Shown: piece by piece, positions 11,443 through 23,065 of the stretch | Layout: every line of letters begins with the position of its first letter | Position numbering within the stretch: position 1 is the first letter of the stretch | Assembly: GCA_022925895.1 (NCBI GenBank) | Contig: JAKSYS010000008.1 | Span: 1-64,000 of the forward strand | Source: Fragilaria crotonensis | Taxonomy: Eukaryota; Bacillariophyta; Fragilariophyceae; Fragilariales; Fragilariaceae | DNA: 64,000 nucleotides | Direction: 5' to 3' | Notes under the pieces: model-generated | Database searches by the model: none | What the model was told of the DNA's origin: nothing | The model's input: the letters and a program-made list of their open reading frames with translations, nothing else | Made by a program: the position numbers and the translations under genes

Positions 11443-14400
11443 ATGGCGAAGGAGAAACGAAAGTATCGCTTGGACAAAGGAAGCACCGGCGCTTCCAGCG
11501 GTGAATTTCTTGGTTTTGGCGCTTTTGCGCAGGAACGAACCCTCGATCCCTCCTTGTCGTCACCGAGTCAATTGTCGATTCAATGGTCGCCAGTATACGG
11601 GGGTTCGGACAGTCAACTGTCGATTCTATTCAAGAAGATTGGGCAAAAACGAGATGGTGGTACAAAGTCAAAAGCTCTTCTTGATGTTAAGTTATTCTTC
11701 GACGATGAAACTCAAAACAAGAAAGAACAGGTTACTGCTTTGGCCCACTTGGTCTTCGTATTTCATTCAAGGCTCGTGTATGACGATTTTTCATCTGTGC
11801 GCGCTACAGCACTTTCGGCACTTGATTCCGCTAGAAGACGACTTCCAAAGGTATGGAAGACATTGATCGAACGTCACAAGGAACTCAGTGGGATGATCTG
11901 GTGCGCTCAGGCTGATCCCTCGACGGATGTCAAGAGTTCTACTCAGAACTTATCAAAATCGTTGAGTGTCGTCGATTGGCCGGGGGTCTGGGAGTACGTC
12001 AGTCGAATTCTTGGTTACAGCCGACCAAAAGTTATGTTCGACGATATTTTCGCCAGGAAATCTGGGGATGAGACTGCGGTTGATGCGGAACGTGAACAAC
12101 TCGATGAGCGCTTCGAGCGCGTTTTTGGTACGGCACTATCCGGGTTGTCCTTGTGGTTCCACAACTTCCCCGAGTCTGGTTCATTCACGTACGATTCCTT
12201 CATTACTGATCGGATCCTTTGGAAGCCGTTGACGAGCGCTAGGAATTCTTTCCGCCTGAAGGCATATCAACTCCTGGGAGCGTGTTGCATGCACGCAAAG
12301 TCGATCGTGTACGGTCCAACCGGCTCATGCACATTGCCAGCATTGCTTCCAAATATTGTAGCCCAAGAAAAAGACCCTACGAATGTGCCATATGTTTTCG
12401 ACGTTCTCTTGCTTTACTTGACAAGCGGAGATTCCAGTGCTTTAGACCGAGGACAGCTGGTAAAGATGATCAACAGGATGATAAAGAAGGCGTGCTTTGG
12501 TTCGTCGCCATCGGGCTGGGCGCCAGCCATACTACCGTTACTTGTTTCGATTGACGACAATAGTCTCATCATCTCCGTAATATCCAGTCTGGTAAGGTCA
12601 TGTTCGTGTTATCAAGGACTCCTTTGTTAGTTGTTTCTCATGACGCTTTCATTCAGTTGGAGGGATGTGGCGCAACAATTGGTCTCGGTGATAGTCTTAC
12701 CGTTGCGTCGGCAGTGGCTGAATCGGCATGCTACTTCATGATTCGTTCCGACGCAGATGACTTAGTCGACGCCGAGTTCTCTGAGGCTTTGGCCACTTAT
12801 TGGTGCAAGACTCTTGGTATTTTTCTTTGCGTGCAAGGAGTATCTTCGATTTCTATGGAGGCGGACCTTTCCTTTGGAGGTATCCTTGGAAAAACGCTTT
12901 GTCGGTTGGACGAGGCGTCGTTCGATAAGGACAAATGCGCTATATATCTGAAAAAGGATTGGTTTTGGATCGAAGAATTGCCGAAGTACCTTCTCGCGAA
13001 CGATGATCCGGAGGTGAATCGTCGATTCAATAATTTTCTTAAAAGAGTGGAAGAACACAGACGAACAACGAAACAACTGAGTCACCTGTTTCCGTTGGTA
13101 CGACGTAAATTCCACAGTGTGCTGTCAAAGTTCAATTCAACGTCTGATGGTGCTCCCTCTGACGAGACCTACGACTTATTACAAACCTGCTTGGAATTCA
13201 ATACTGCTGCGAACACATTTGTTTCGTCCGGTGATTTGGAACAGATCGCAATGGAAGTATTTCTCCTGAACAATCTCCTTCGATGGATCATAGTTCACAC
13301 TTCTCGCCTCGGAGCCATTGGTGGTCATACTTCAGCCATCAAGGAAACGATGTACGATTTTTCTCTCCTGAGAATCTGTCTACAATCATTCGCGTCGATT
13401 GACAGGCAGAGAGCAATATGGGAAACCGTCCTTCGCGAAGTCATTGCCGCGAGATGTGACTTCGGAGCTTTCGCGCTCGGTCTACAGGAGCTTTGCTCGG
13501 TCCCACGTGCGGCAGGTGATAAGTCTCTGATAGAAGTTATCCGATGTGACATGTTTGACAAATTTGCGGTCCAAGCTGTCGAGGATGCACTCCAGGATTC
13601 AATGCTAACAAGATCGGACACATTCGAAGTTTTCTCAGAACTTGTGCGGGACTTTGTGGCACAGTAAGAGCTCCACTTGTAGCAACAGCCGTCTGGTCCG
13701 AATGGGTAGACATCGCTCGATCCAAAGAAGACGACCCTGCTGTGGGTTCTATTCTTTCTGTATTGTTGGATCTTGTCAGCAATCAAAGCCTCATCTCTTT
13801 GGACGAAAATGTGGATGTAATTTTGATGGTGTGGCATAAGGGGGGTGACTTGTGGCTTCGCAATGCCGCGACGCTACTTGCAACCCCAGCTTTTGAAGAA
13901 TTGAAATCGGCTTTTCTCGAGAGCGCTGGAGCTAAGCTTCGGGCATCTCTGACAGCATTGTGTGACACGTCCTCGGAGGGGGGGAACGACATCGATGCGC
14001 AATGCAGATATTGGTCGGAACGCGCCGCGAGGTGGTTCCTGGTCAACGACGGGCTTTCAGTGCAAGAAAAACTCGACGGAGTGGGTCTCGCAGATTTTCA
14101 GAAGTGGGAAACAGCTGCTCTGTCAGATAGATCAATCTCTGATGTCCTCATCCGATGTACCTTCGGCTTTCTTCTCGGTATTTCGAACCATGCAGAAAGG
14201 TTCGCGGCTTTATTTGGTGAAGTTGGTTGCGCGGATCGAATCAGACTTGTCGCTATGATGATGATTGCGGCTAGCGATCCGAATGCCAGCATCGGAAGGA
14301 GAAGCACCGACGAATGTAGCTGTGGTGCCTTCATTTCCCTCATCGGGGGGAGGGTGATGTTCAACGATGACCTTGCGAATCGTTGTGCTGGTGCTATTGT

Positions 14401-16723
14401 GCAATGCTTGGAAAGCTCGTTGTCAGAAGGCGGCTCATACCAATGGGCCAGGCGAAGCGCCGTTGCCACGTCAGAATTCATCGATGCCATGATGCAACCG
14501 TACTTGTCGACGCATAAGGACGAACGTGGAGACAGCATGGATGCTTCATCGTTGAGGAAGGGTGATGAAGTATGGTATGTTGTAAACACAGACCAGGACT
14601 ATGTTCGAGATAAGGCTGAAATTGTTGAAGTGCATTCAGAGGATTTTCCACGTCTTTTTTTCACGATCCGGCTTGAAGCAGGCGGAGTGATATCGGAGAG
14701 GCAAACAGTTGCCGAGCGACTGAGGTCGGGAAAGGTTTCCTCAAATTACTCAATCAGGGTTAGTGCTGTGCCTCCCTCGGAAGTGTTATTGAGGAAGCAA
14801 CTGGGTAGTCTTTTGGTCGACAAGGTGGTCAAGCGCGCCCTCGCTTCCAACCGTGATGAGAAACAGCACGAAATGGAAATCGGCGCAGAGTGCTTCCATA
14901 TCGTACTTTCACAGTGCGGAGTTTTTGGCCGTGCGGGAATCGGAAGCTTGCGATATGACCTCATCCAGATTTTGCTGTCTCTTGATGCCCGGGTCGTTCG
15001 GACCATCGAGACACGCTGCTTGCTGTTGGCGGCGTTTGCGCTCAGAGGATTGGCGCTGGCACTCGGTGTTCGGGAGCAGCCTGTCCATTCTACTTTCTTG
15101 CTGGAATCCTTCCAATTCGACCCGGAACCGTCGCTCGCATCCCTAGCCTCCCTGAACGATTCTGCCGAGTTGGTGGACGTCATGTATCTACCAACTCTGA
15201 TGTGGACAAGTGTAGCGTTTTTTTCGATTCGTTCATCCCAGTTGAAGAAGAGTGTGGTGCAAATGATTTGCTCGGTCATCACTCACATGGCCTTCGACGA
15301 TGACGACGACACCTTCTTCGCAGTGCGCGCTTTAAGCAGCGTTCTCAAGTCACCTACAGCGGAATCCAGCGAGGTTGAGGAGAAAGCTATCTCAAAGCTC
15401 ATCTACTTGTTTGCTTTAGCCGGTCAAGTTGAGCATCCTTTGCAGGGCCCTTGTGTAGCTTGTAGGTGGTTGGATTCCTTCGAATCTCTAATCGACGACA
15501 TGCGTCGGAATAGGATGTCTATTCTGCGTGATGCCTCAAGAGAAAATGTGCAACACCTTTTGCGCATTCTTCCTGTGTCGAGTAAGCGATGGCTTTCCTT
15601 CCGATTGCTTCACCTGGCCTCAAAGAAGAGCGCACCTCTGCATCTTAGTGTCGAAGGAAACGTGCTCCCAAACGTGACTCGGAGTAGACTTCATCACTGG
15701 AAAAAAAACCTCATGTGCGATGAAGCGGAAGAGCTTGAAAAGTATTTTCTGACGGTTTTCGAATGGGTCCCTTCAGATCTTATGGCGGAGATGGAATCAT
15801 GGATCGAAGACGCAACGTACTTTGATGACCCAGACGAAGACACGACGATTGCTCGCTTGCTGGGTTGGCTTGTCTTCCTTGAGTACCTGGAGTCATCGGC
15901 AGCTGCCGATGCCCACAATCGTGTTGCTTTCAGTTCTTACGCTAGTCGAACAGGTTGTGTCTTCTTCGTTTTAAGTGCCTGTGTGATGCACCTTGATGTG
16001 GACTTCGACAGAAAGTCGCAAAGAAACAGCGTTTCGACGATTGATGACATTATTGTCAACAAGGAGTCCATCAACGCGACGGATCTCTCACGGACAGTTT
16101 TTTTTCACACAGTTGAAGTGTTCCCAACGCTCTCGAGAGGTTGGTGGGAGGAGGACTGCCCCAAGGCGCTATCTGCGACAGTCAGCAAATTTGTTCAGCA
16201 AATGGTGGCACCGGAAACGTTTCGAAGAGAGCTTGAGCGGATCAATGAAGCAATGATACTTAGTGCCACCGGTGAGATGATTGTGAAGGGTTCAACCGTC
16301 AGCAGAGAGGTCACAGCTACATACCAACAAGATGAATGCACCCTGAGCATCGCCATCCAGATTCCTCCTAACTTCCCGTTCCGAAGCGTTGATGTCGACG
16401 GCAGGAAGACACTTGGAGTCTCCGAAAGTCGTTTCAAAAGATGGGCCTTGCAAATGCGTCAAATTGTAAACAATCAAGATGGCACGTTGCTCGACGCCTT
16501 GATGCTTTGGAAGCGGTACGTGGAGAAGGAGTTTGAAGGAGTCGAACCATGTCCTGTGTGCTACTGCGTTCTGGCAGTTAAAACACACGAATTGCCGAAT
16601 ATGCAGTGCAAGACTTGTGCGAATACCTTTCATTCCTCGTGTCTACAAAAGTGGTTTACAAGCAGTGGGAAAAGCCGATGCGTCGTGTGTCAGCAGCCGT
16701 GGAGCGGATCCAGGATTAGTTAG
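11443..16723 (+). CDS. LTN1: Listerin, RING E3 ligase of ribosome quality control
   Basis: Listerin (Ltn1) binds stalled 60S subunits in the RQC complex and ubiquitinates the nascent chain. The N-terminus has the family's FLGFGAFAQ-type motif (compare FIGFGT in animals) and a first helical block (SQLSILFKKIGQKRDG). A long HEAT/ARM-like region follows, then the C-terminal RWD-like stretch and RING: CPVCYCVL, then MQCKTCANTFHSSCLQKWF and CVVCQQPW. Intron 1 is 12592-12656 (GTAAGG...TTCAG, phase 0). The frame changes again near 13664; the best intron is 13664-13779 (GTAAGA...TCTTGTCAG, phase 2), giving exons 11443-12591, 12657-13663 and 13780-16723 and 1699 residues, close to the usual 1560-1770. 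A rival reading is one missing base near 13660, because the putative intron itself looks protein-coding. Divergent from RAPTOR. Identity is very sure. Confidence 0.93.
12592..12656 (+). other. LTN1 intron 1
   Basis: 65-bp phase-0 intron, donor GTAAGG and acceptor CATTCAG, that joins two open frames exactly. Confidence 0.85.
13664..13779 (+). other. Possible LTN1 intron 2
   Basis: 116-bp GT-AG segment with donor GTAAGA and a pyrimidine-rich acceptor ending CTTGTCAG. Removal joins the flanking frames. Its content also reads as plausible protein (WSEWVDIARSKEDDP), so a single-base deletion upstream is an alternative. Confidence 0.5.
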
Positions 16724-17235
16724 CAAAGGAGGAGTAAGGCTAGGATCGGCAGTACCTTACTAATTTTGACTTGTCCGCCCGTTGATCTGAAACGCGCGAA
16801 TGAGTGAACAATAATTGAGCCACGGGGCGAATGTCCTATAAAGAGCAAGTCTTATCATAGGGTTAAATTCTTGACATTTTAACCCCTGGGGTCTAAATTT
16901 TAGATCCTCCACGTCGAACGAAAAAAAGCAATTCTTATCATTTTTAACTTGATAACTCAAACCCTTTTGAAGAACAGTATGGTAAAATCAAGAATCGAGC
17001 TCCCCTTCTATACTCGTCACTCGTCAACAACGACAACATTGCCACGGTAAATTTGAAGCAAATCACACCCACAGGAGACTGATGACCATGGGGTGAGCAT
17101 TGTGGAAAGACAATGGAACAAAATCAACAGGAGTGCTCACATCTCTGCTCCTGAGAATGCGTTGTGGAGTTGACATTGTTGTGTATGCAGTACTAGTAAT
17201 AGTCGTATGCATACATGTATTGATGTGTGACGTGT

Positions 17236-17255
17236 GACATCGACACCGTGCCTTG
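17236..17255 (+). repeat. 20-bp direct repeat, copy 1
   Basis: GACATCGACACCGTGCCTTG, identical to 17333-17352. It lies inside the inverted-repeat cassette. Confidence 0.85.
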
Positions 17256-17332
17256 ACGAGCAGAATTCGTGCCGAAAAAAAAGGGGATAGTGGTATATGC
17301 ATGGCGTAGGATTACTAGTACGTATGCATACC

Positions 17333-17352
17333 GACATCGACACCGTGCCTTG
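17333..17352 (+). repeat. 20-bp direct repeat, copy 2
   Basis: Identical to 17236-17255. The 97-bp period may record a tandem duplication. Confidence 0.85.
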
Positions 17353-17659
17353 TTCGTAAACATTTGATGATTTAGACCCCTGACCCTGGGGTCAAATTCG
17401 CTGAATTTAGACCGGGATTAAAAATAGACCCCAGGGGTCAAATTCAAGATCCTAAAAACGACTTATACCCTCCCATAAGACTTGCTTTTTTGATTTTTTT
17501 TCGATTCGGGACTCACTTAACCCCATGATAAGACAGTACACCTTCCCGTAGGTGCAGGAGCTCGCGTAAGCATTCCAAAAGTGACCGCAGAGTCGATCCA
17601 GCCTTTGCTTGCGAGCCAGCTCTCAGTAGCCAAACAAACGTACCCTTGGCCGTCGGTTA

Positions 17660-20600
17660 GAAAACTTCGGTTTTCAGTGGATTGAGAAGCAGATCACCCG
17701 CAACCTGCAACCCATCGGATGATACGGCAAAGGCCCTCCTGAAGGACAAGAATCGAAGCAAGCGTCGTCCACCACATTGAAACCCATCGCCATTGTGGTA
17801 GGACTTTGATTTGAACTGACAACGATCTAGTCCTGAAACTCATCGCCATAGTGGTAGGACTTTTAGTGGAACTGAAAACAATATAAGTTAACAATCTTCA
17901 AGTCACATGTGCCATCTTGTTAATATTAATCGGATCCACTATCCGGTTCTTGCGACACTTGAGGGGCACCTGATGCATTTCGCATTTTTGGTCTGATGAT
18001 CAAAGTCACGATCCTCCCAAATGTCCATGTGAAATCACGCAGAGTGCATGTCTATAGTATCCAAGTTTTCCACGCGTTGAGCCTTTTTCTGCTTGAGGGC
18101 ATCCCAGCTGTTATTCTGGGTGTCCCAATCTACAATGACCTGGAGCTTTCCTGTTTTCAGTTATGATTGTTGATTATGACAAGTCTGGGGCTGCTTCCTG
18201 CAATTGCCTCATTTCAGCCCATGCAAGGAGCAAAAAGTTCATCAATATAACTACTCTTTAGGAAACATTGATATCATTATGGCAATTGAAACGACTTCTT
18301 GGAGATTTTTCCAGCCCCCATACTTGTCAATACGTTGACCACAAAGGGAGGCGAACATTGTCTAAAGATGTCTTTTGTCAAAAACATCAGATTTGGAACA
18401 GAAAGCCTCTGCCAATTATGATCCTATGTTAGTCACATCAGCCTGTGAGGATCACCAAGGCAAAGGTACCATTGTCAAATCCATTTGTCTGACATGGGCA
18501 GTCTTTGTGTTGTACACAGCAAACTACATTTGTATCCTCTGAATGCTTTACGAGTATTTTTTGTGGAGAATGGATGTGTTGAAGAATAGACTGACCTTGT
18601 TAACATGATCGGCCGCTGTAGTACTTGATTGGTGATCGCGCTTTTCAGTGCATTCTAGAGAGTCATGAACAAAATGTCAACAAAGAAGTCCGGATTCCTT
18701 ACAGCGAAGTCAAAGCACACTCCAAAGAAGTGGCCAAAATTGCCCTTCTGCAATGTTTGCATGTCGAGCAAAACTTTTGACGATGTCCCAAGCGCGTCAC
18801 ATAATAGAGTGTTATTTAATCGGATCCCACAAACAAAATGTAGGCTGTGCAATTCAATCTGGAACATATTATTTGTTCCTTACCGCATCAAAGTGAGACT
18901 CCAACTGTGCCTTGCATGGTTGCATTGTTGCCAACTTACACGAATTGACAAAATATCGGTCCTTACTAGGTTTGTCATCTTTTTTGATATTTGTGGTTAC
19001 GTGAGTTTTTGAGCCAGAATCAATCATGTAGCATTTCCTTCACCTCTCCACATCACGAAGTCACATTTGGTTTCCCTATTGCTGAACGTTGGAAAGCCAT
19101 GAACACTTGCTTCCTGCTGGTATTTGGCCTTGACTTCTCTTTTGCACTCATCTTTGTCCGAGATATCCAATGCACCCATCTTTACCGTGGCCTTGGCATC
19201 TTCTTTCTATTTGGAATCTATAGCTTCTTGTGCCGTTTCCTTAATTTTTGCTCTTTTGTTTCATGTCTCATGCACAGTCTCCATTTCTGTTTCTTTGTTT
19301 GTGCTTTCCAATGTACATTGTCATCTTGAACATTTCCATTCCATCAGCACTCCTAGTATGAGTACTTTGTTGGTCCTAGTCTTCCACTTCATCTTTGGTC
19401 TTACATAAATATAAGGGTGATACGTTGAGCTAGTGTCTTAGCTGGCATCTCATATTGTTCTACTTCTGCTTAGTTTTGTGAAAGGTAAGGTTGGCTTATC
19501 TATATTTCTTAGGTATCTTAACAAGCTTGTCTCTCTCTTCATCAGCACACGCTTCCATTTGTCATCAACTTCAATCACCTCATCTTGCAGATCATCTTTT
19601 CTTCTAATTCCATACTACTAAGCACTCTTTCATTGTTAGTTGCATTTTTTATGTCAAGACATTCTCTGCTCCTTCATTGTAAACTCAGCAATCTCACGCC
19701 AATTTACATACATTTCATCTTCAACTCCAACCTGTTCAATGCTTATCTTACAACTTTCCTCAGTATCCATAACACTGATGGCTTGCTTAGTCTTATCAGC
19801 CAATTTCTTTTGTTGTCTTTGAAATGCCTTCCAGAAGGAGTTGCATTGAAGTCTTGTTCAATAGACCATGTCATGTCATCTGCCATATGGCTTTGAAAAT
19901 TGTATGCCCATGAAATGCAATTGACATTCAACCAACACAGTAACCATTCTCCTTAGAATTTGGCTGTAATATGAATTTGTTTGTCTCTCCACAAGTATTG
20001 TTCCTGCCCCAAACTTTGTGGTCTTCTGCTTTACCAAATATGTTAATTTTTTCTGAAATAATCTCTTTGCACCCTTGCTGGAACAGTGTCAAGTGCTAAC
20101 TGCTTACCATCTTCCTTCTTCTCCTAGTAATTGTCAAACATAGCAAATGCCTTGCCCTGACAGGACATAGTGATCAAAAGTGTCTTGCATCCTTAGCCTG
20201 CTTGACGAACAATTGTTCAATCAACAAGTCTTCCTTCCTTGAAATGCTTCCTTGATCCCCTCTTCCAACAACAATGCCTTGTTGAAGCCTCTCTTGTCAC
20301 GATGCCCTTAAAAGTATGCATGAATCCATAAACATGGAATCACCTTGATAGCTAGTCTCCAGTACCTACACCACTCATCTTTATTTGTTTGCTGACTATC
20401 AACTTTAATAGCATGCTGAGAATCCCAGATATTCATACGATGTACACACATACTTTCACTATCCTACTGAAGACAAATCATGACAATACTTCTACTAACT
20501 CTAAGTCATGGTTCCAAGTACTATTGTGTCTCTATAGTTTTGGTATACTGCTTGTCCCAAAATTGTTCCACCATCCTTCCTGAAGTGGAATTTCTTATCT

Positions 20601-20950
20601 TGATTGGTGAAGATTTTAACTCCTCTTTTAAGTTTGTTTTCATGGTTGCTGCGGTCTTCCACTTGCCATCTACATTGCTGCTTGTCTGTCTGGCTGATTG
20701 CACAGAGATCAATGCTCCATACTAGTTCATGCATATCTGGGCAGGTTCTTTTGGTTTGCTTAAGTTATGAGCTATTTCTTGGTTTCAATTGAAAGAACTA
20801 TTTCAATCCAGATGTGGCCAAATCTTGCAGGTCTGCTTTGGCAAATTAGTGTGTTGTGGGATAGCTAGAGCAAAAGAGTGGTCTTCATGTCATGGATCTG
20901 GTCATGCAACACCATCTGGTGTTGCGACATGATTGCACTTACCTGCTATG
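17660..20950 (-). other. AT-rich decayed block, possible old mobile element
   Basis: About 3.3 kb with composition unlike the neighbouring genes: T-rich on the + strand and poor in GTAC words. No convincing + strand gene. On the - strand short protein-like stretches appear in changing frames (for example GFNKALLLEEGIKEAF near 20230-20290 and SGSKTHVTTNIKKDDKP near 18970-19020). This suggests a long-decayed coding sequence, perhaps a retroelement, broken many times. I could not name the family. Confidence 0.35.
17779..17876 (+). repeat. Two-copy imperfect tandem repeat, about 57 bp period
   Basis: GAAACCCATCGCCATTGTGG at 17779 recurs as GAAACTCATCGCCATAGTGG near 17836, each followed by TAGGACTTT and a GGAACTGA-like word. 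Confidence 0.7.
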
Positions 20951-21088
20951 ATGCAGGACATGTGTTAGGATTTTCTTGACTTATCTGGCAAAATTGCTCT
21001 GACAAAGATTGGGTTTGGAGGGAAGCATACCGGATACCAGTACACAACTGGAGTATGAGTACATGAGTACTACCAGGTACTACTCTAA

Positions 21089-22684
21089 GAGCATCCCCAC
21101 CCGTGGGGGTATTTCTCGGACATTTTGGATTTTAGCCTCATTTAAGCGTCTTTTTTTAGAAATCGGCATACCACCGGTTGGGCCCGATGGACATTTTCGT
21201 AAAAGCTCATGGAATATCTTGGAATATAACGCTATTCATTCTGCCATATATGGCAGAATTAATATGATTTCTGCTTCCTGGCAATAAAATAGCGTTGCTC
21301 AATATGTCCTATTTGATCAACTCGATTCGAGACTTTAGATCTATTCAACATTGGATTCAGGCATGGTGCGCCATATTTGTGCTCGGTGCGCCATACTTTG
21401 TACTACTTGAACTACTCGACTACGTTTGTAAAAAAATCGCAACAAAATGGACGTCGTTTGGGATGACAATGGTGACCTCATCTACCTACCGGTAGTGATG
21501 ATGTTGTTCTTCACACCAGGAGGTGATTTCACGCTTGAAAACGAAATGCTTCATGAGCAAATCGTCATTGTTGAGGCCGTTCCTTAACCAGACAATTTCG
21601 ACGGTACGTTGGATATTTTGGAAAGTATCAAAAACCACCGCGCCGGCCCGAGCTGGTCGGCCAAAGCCAGTTATTTCGTTTTTGAGTTGATTTCAATTCG
21701 ATCGCATCGCATTCCTTAACGTGAAGACGGATAAATTTCCAGTAAGTACTTGACATATATTCGTACTGACGACTGATGATTAGCCAGTAACGGACTATAG
21801 GTACGAGTTACTCTATTAGATACTGTACGAGTAGTGTACTGGATTACAAGGGACGGACAACGGAGACAATGCATGTACGGAAATATGCATACGGAATACT
21901 ACTACATGGTACCAGTACTACAACTGGAGTACATAGGAACCTTGGCGCGCCCCGTGGCCTTTGACGCAACACGACAGCAAGATAAAGATGCCATCGTCGG
22001 TGCAATCACATCCCGCTATCACTTTCTCTCTCCCAAAAATAAAATCAGATCGTAGTGTAGCTTTTGTAGAATATCTTCTTAATGATTGTTAAAATCAAGC
22101 GGTGCTGGTGTTGATGCATCCCACTTGTTCATGGAATCGCAATCAGCCTCACATCAATTTTGATGATGGCAAAATACGTTTTGCCAAGATGAAGCATGCA
22201 TGGGACCGCAAATTTGTACTCCAAGTACTGTAGTAGGAATTCGAATGAAATACTGTACTTCGGACGTCACGATATCATTCATACTGGAACATGCTACGAA
22301 TGAATACGTAGCAACGTCAGCAAATAGTTGAACGTATCGATCTGAAATGATCGAGGAATCATTTCAGATTTCCCAACGATTACACTCAAACCCGATTTGA
22401 ACGTAATCGGTGAGAAATCTGAACGTGATGATGATGATATGATGATAGAACGAGAGACGAGGACGACGACAAAAGAATGAAATCCGAATATCGTACTGTA
22501 CTCGTATAGTGAAATAGTACGGCGCACGGGTGCGCCCCCTTTTTAAACCCCATATAATAGCGCATCGGGTGGGAATTGGAGGAGTGATCGGACATATCGG
22601 AAATGTCCTAAATAAGCTTCTAAGGACGCTACTCGAAAAATAGCGTCCCAAAAAGACCCCGACGGGTGGGGAGTGGGGATGCTC
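21089..22684. mobile_element. Non-autonomous PIF/Harbinger-type DNA transposon
   Basis: The left end GAGCATCCCCACCCGTGGGG and the right end, read inverted as GAGCATCCCCACTCCCCACC, form terminal inverted repeats. They are flanked by TAA on both sides (21086-21088 and 22685-22687), matching the 3-bp TWA target duplication of PIF/Harbinger elements. The 1596-bp interior codes for no recognisable transposase; short open frames inside have no recognisable content. Related subterminal words (AATAGCG) occur near both ends. Mobilisation would need a transposase from elsewhere. Its ends differ from those of the PIF element at 61.7 kb. Confidence 0.75.
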
Positions 22685-22801
22685 TAAGTTTTGTGTTTCG
22701 TCCTTTATTAGTCGTACATTGTTCATGCGTAGCTTAAACGTACTCGGAGTACAAGTAGTCTCTAGTAGAGTAGATGGTACAGTAGATGGTAGATGGGAGA
22801 T

Positions 22802-22820
22802 GGGACACGGGACACGGGAC
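22802..22820 (+). repeat. Heptamer repeat (GGGACAC), about 2.7 copies
   Basis: Short tandem array upstream of the cyclase gene; one of several 7-bp-period arrays in the window. Confidence 0.8.
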
Positions 22821-22927
22821 ATCGTCATGATGACATTCGGACAATGGTGTAACGGTACCGTGCAGCAATAACCGTTACTGTTGCCGCACGCTTCAGCACC
22901 GGTACCGTCATATCATGCTACTGTAGC

Positions 22928-22955
22928 CAGCGCTCAGCGCTCAGCGCTCAGCGCT
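22928..22955 (+). repeat. Heptamer repeat (CAGCGCT), 4 copies
   Basis: Perfect 28-bp array about 110 bp upstream of the first ATG of the cyclase gene. Each unit contains the palindrome AGCGCT. Confidence 0.9.
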
Positions 22956-23065
22956 TCCCTCCGCAAGTTTGAAGTCTGAAGTCGCAACGTCGCAACGCCT
23001 GGAACTGGCATAATTGTATCGAACTCGACTGTGCCAGGTGCCATTGATCAATTGATTCAATCACG

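Larger units (their letters stand above)
16838..17545. repeat. Imperfect inverted-repeat cassette with GACCCCAGGGGTC-type palindromes
   Basis: The left arm (about 16840-16915, containing GCAAGTCTTATCATAGGG and CCCCTGGGGTCTAAATTTT) matches the reverse complement of the right arm (about 17420-17545, containing GACCCCAGGGGTCAAATTC and CATAAGACTTGC). A related word, CCTGGGGTCAAATTC, recurs at 17385-17399. The arrangement resembles a decayed foldback or MITE-like element. No gene lies between the arms. Confidence 0.55.

Noticed and set aside
18665-19930. Small + strand frames in the AT-rich block as genes
   Set aside because: They are short and Phe/Ser/Leu-rich because of T-rich DNA, with no domain; the better protein-like text is on the other strand.
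21834-22055. Small frame inside the non-autonomous PIF element as a gene
   Set aside because: Short, no domain, and made of the GTAC-rich intergenic vocabulary.
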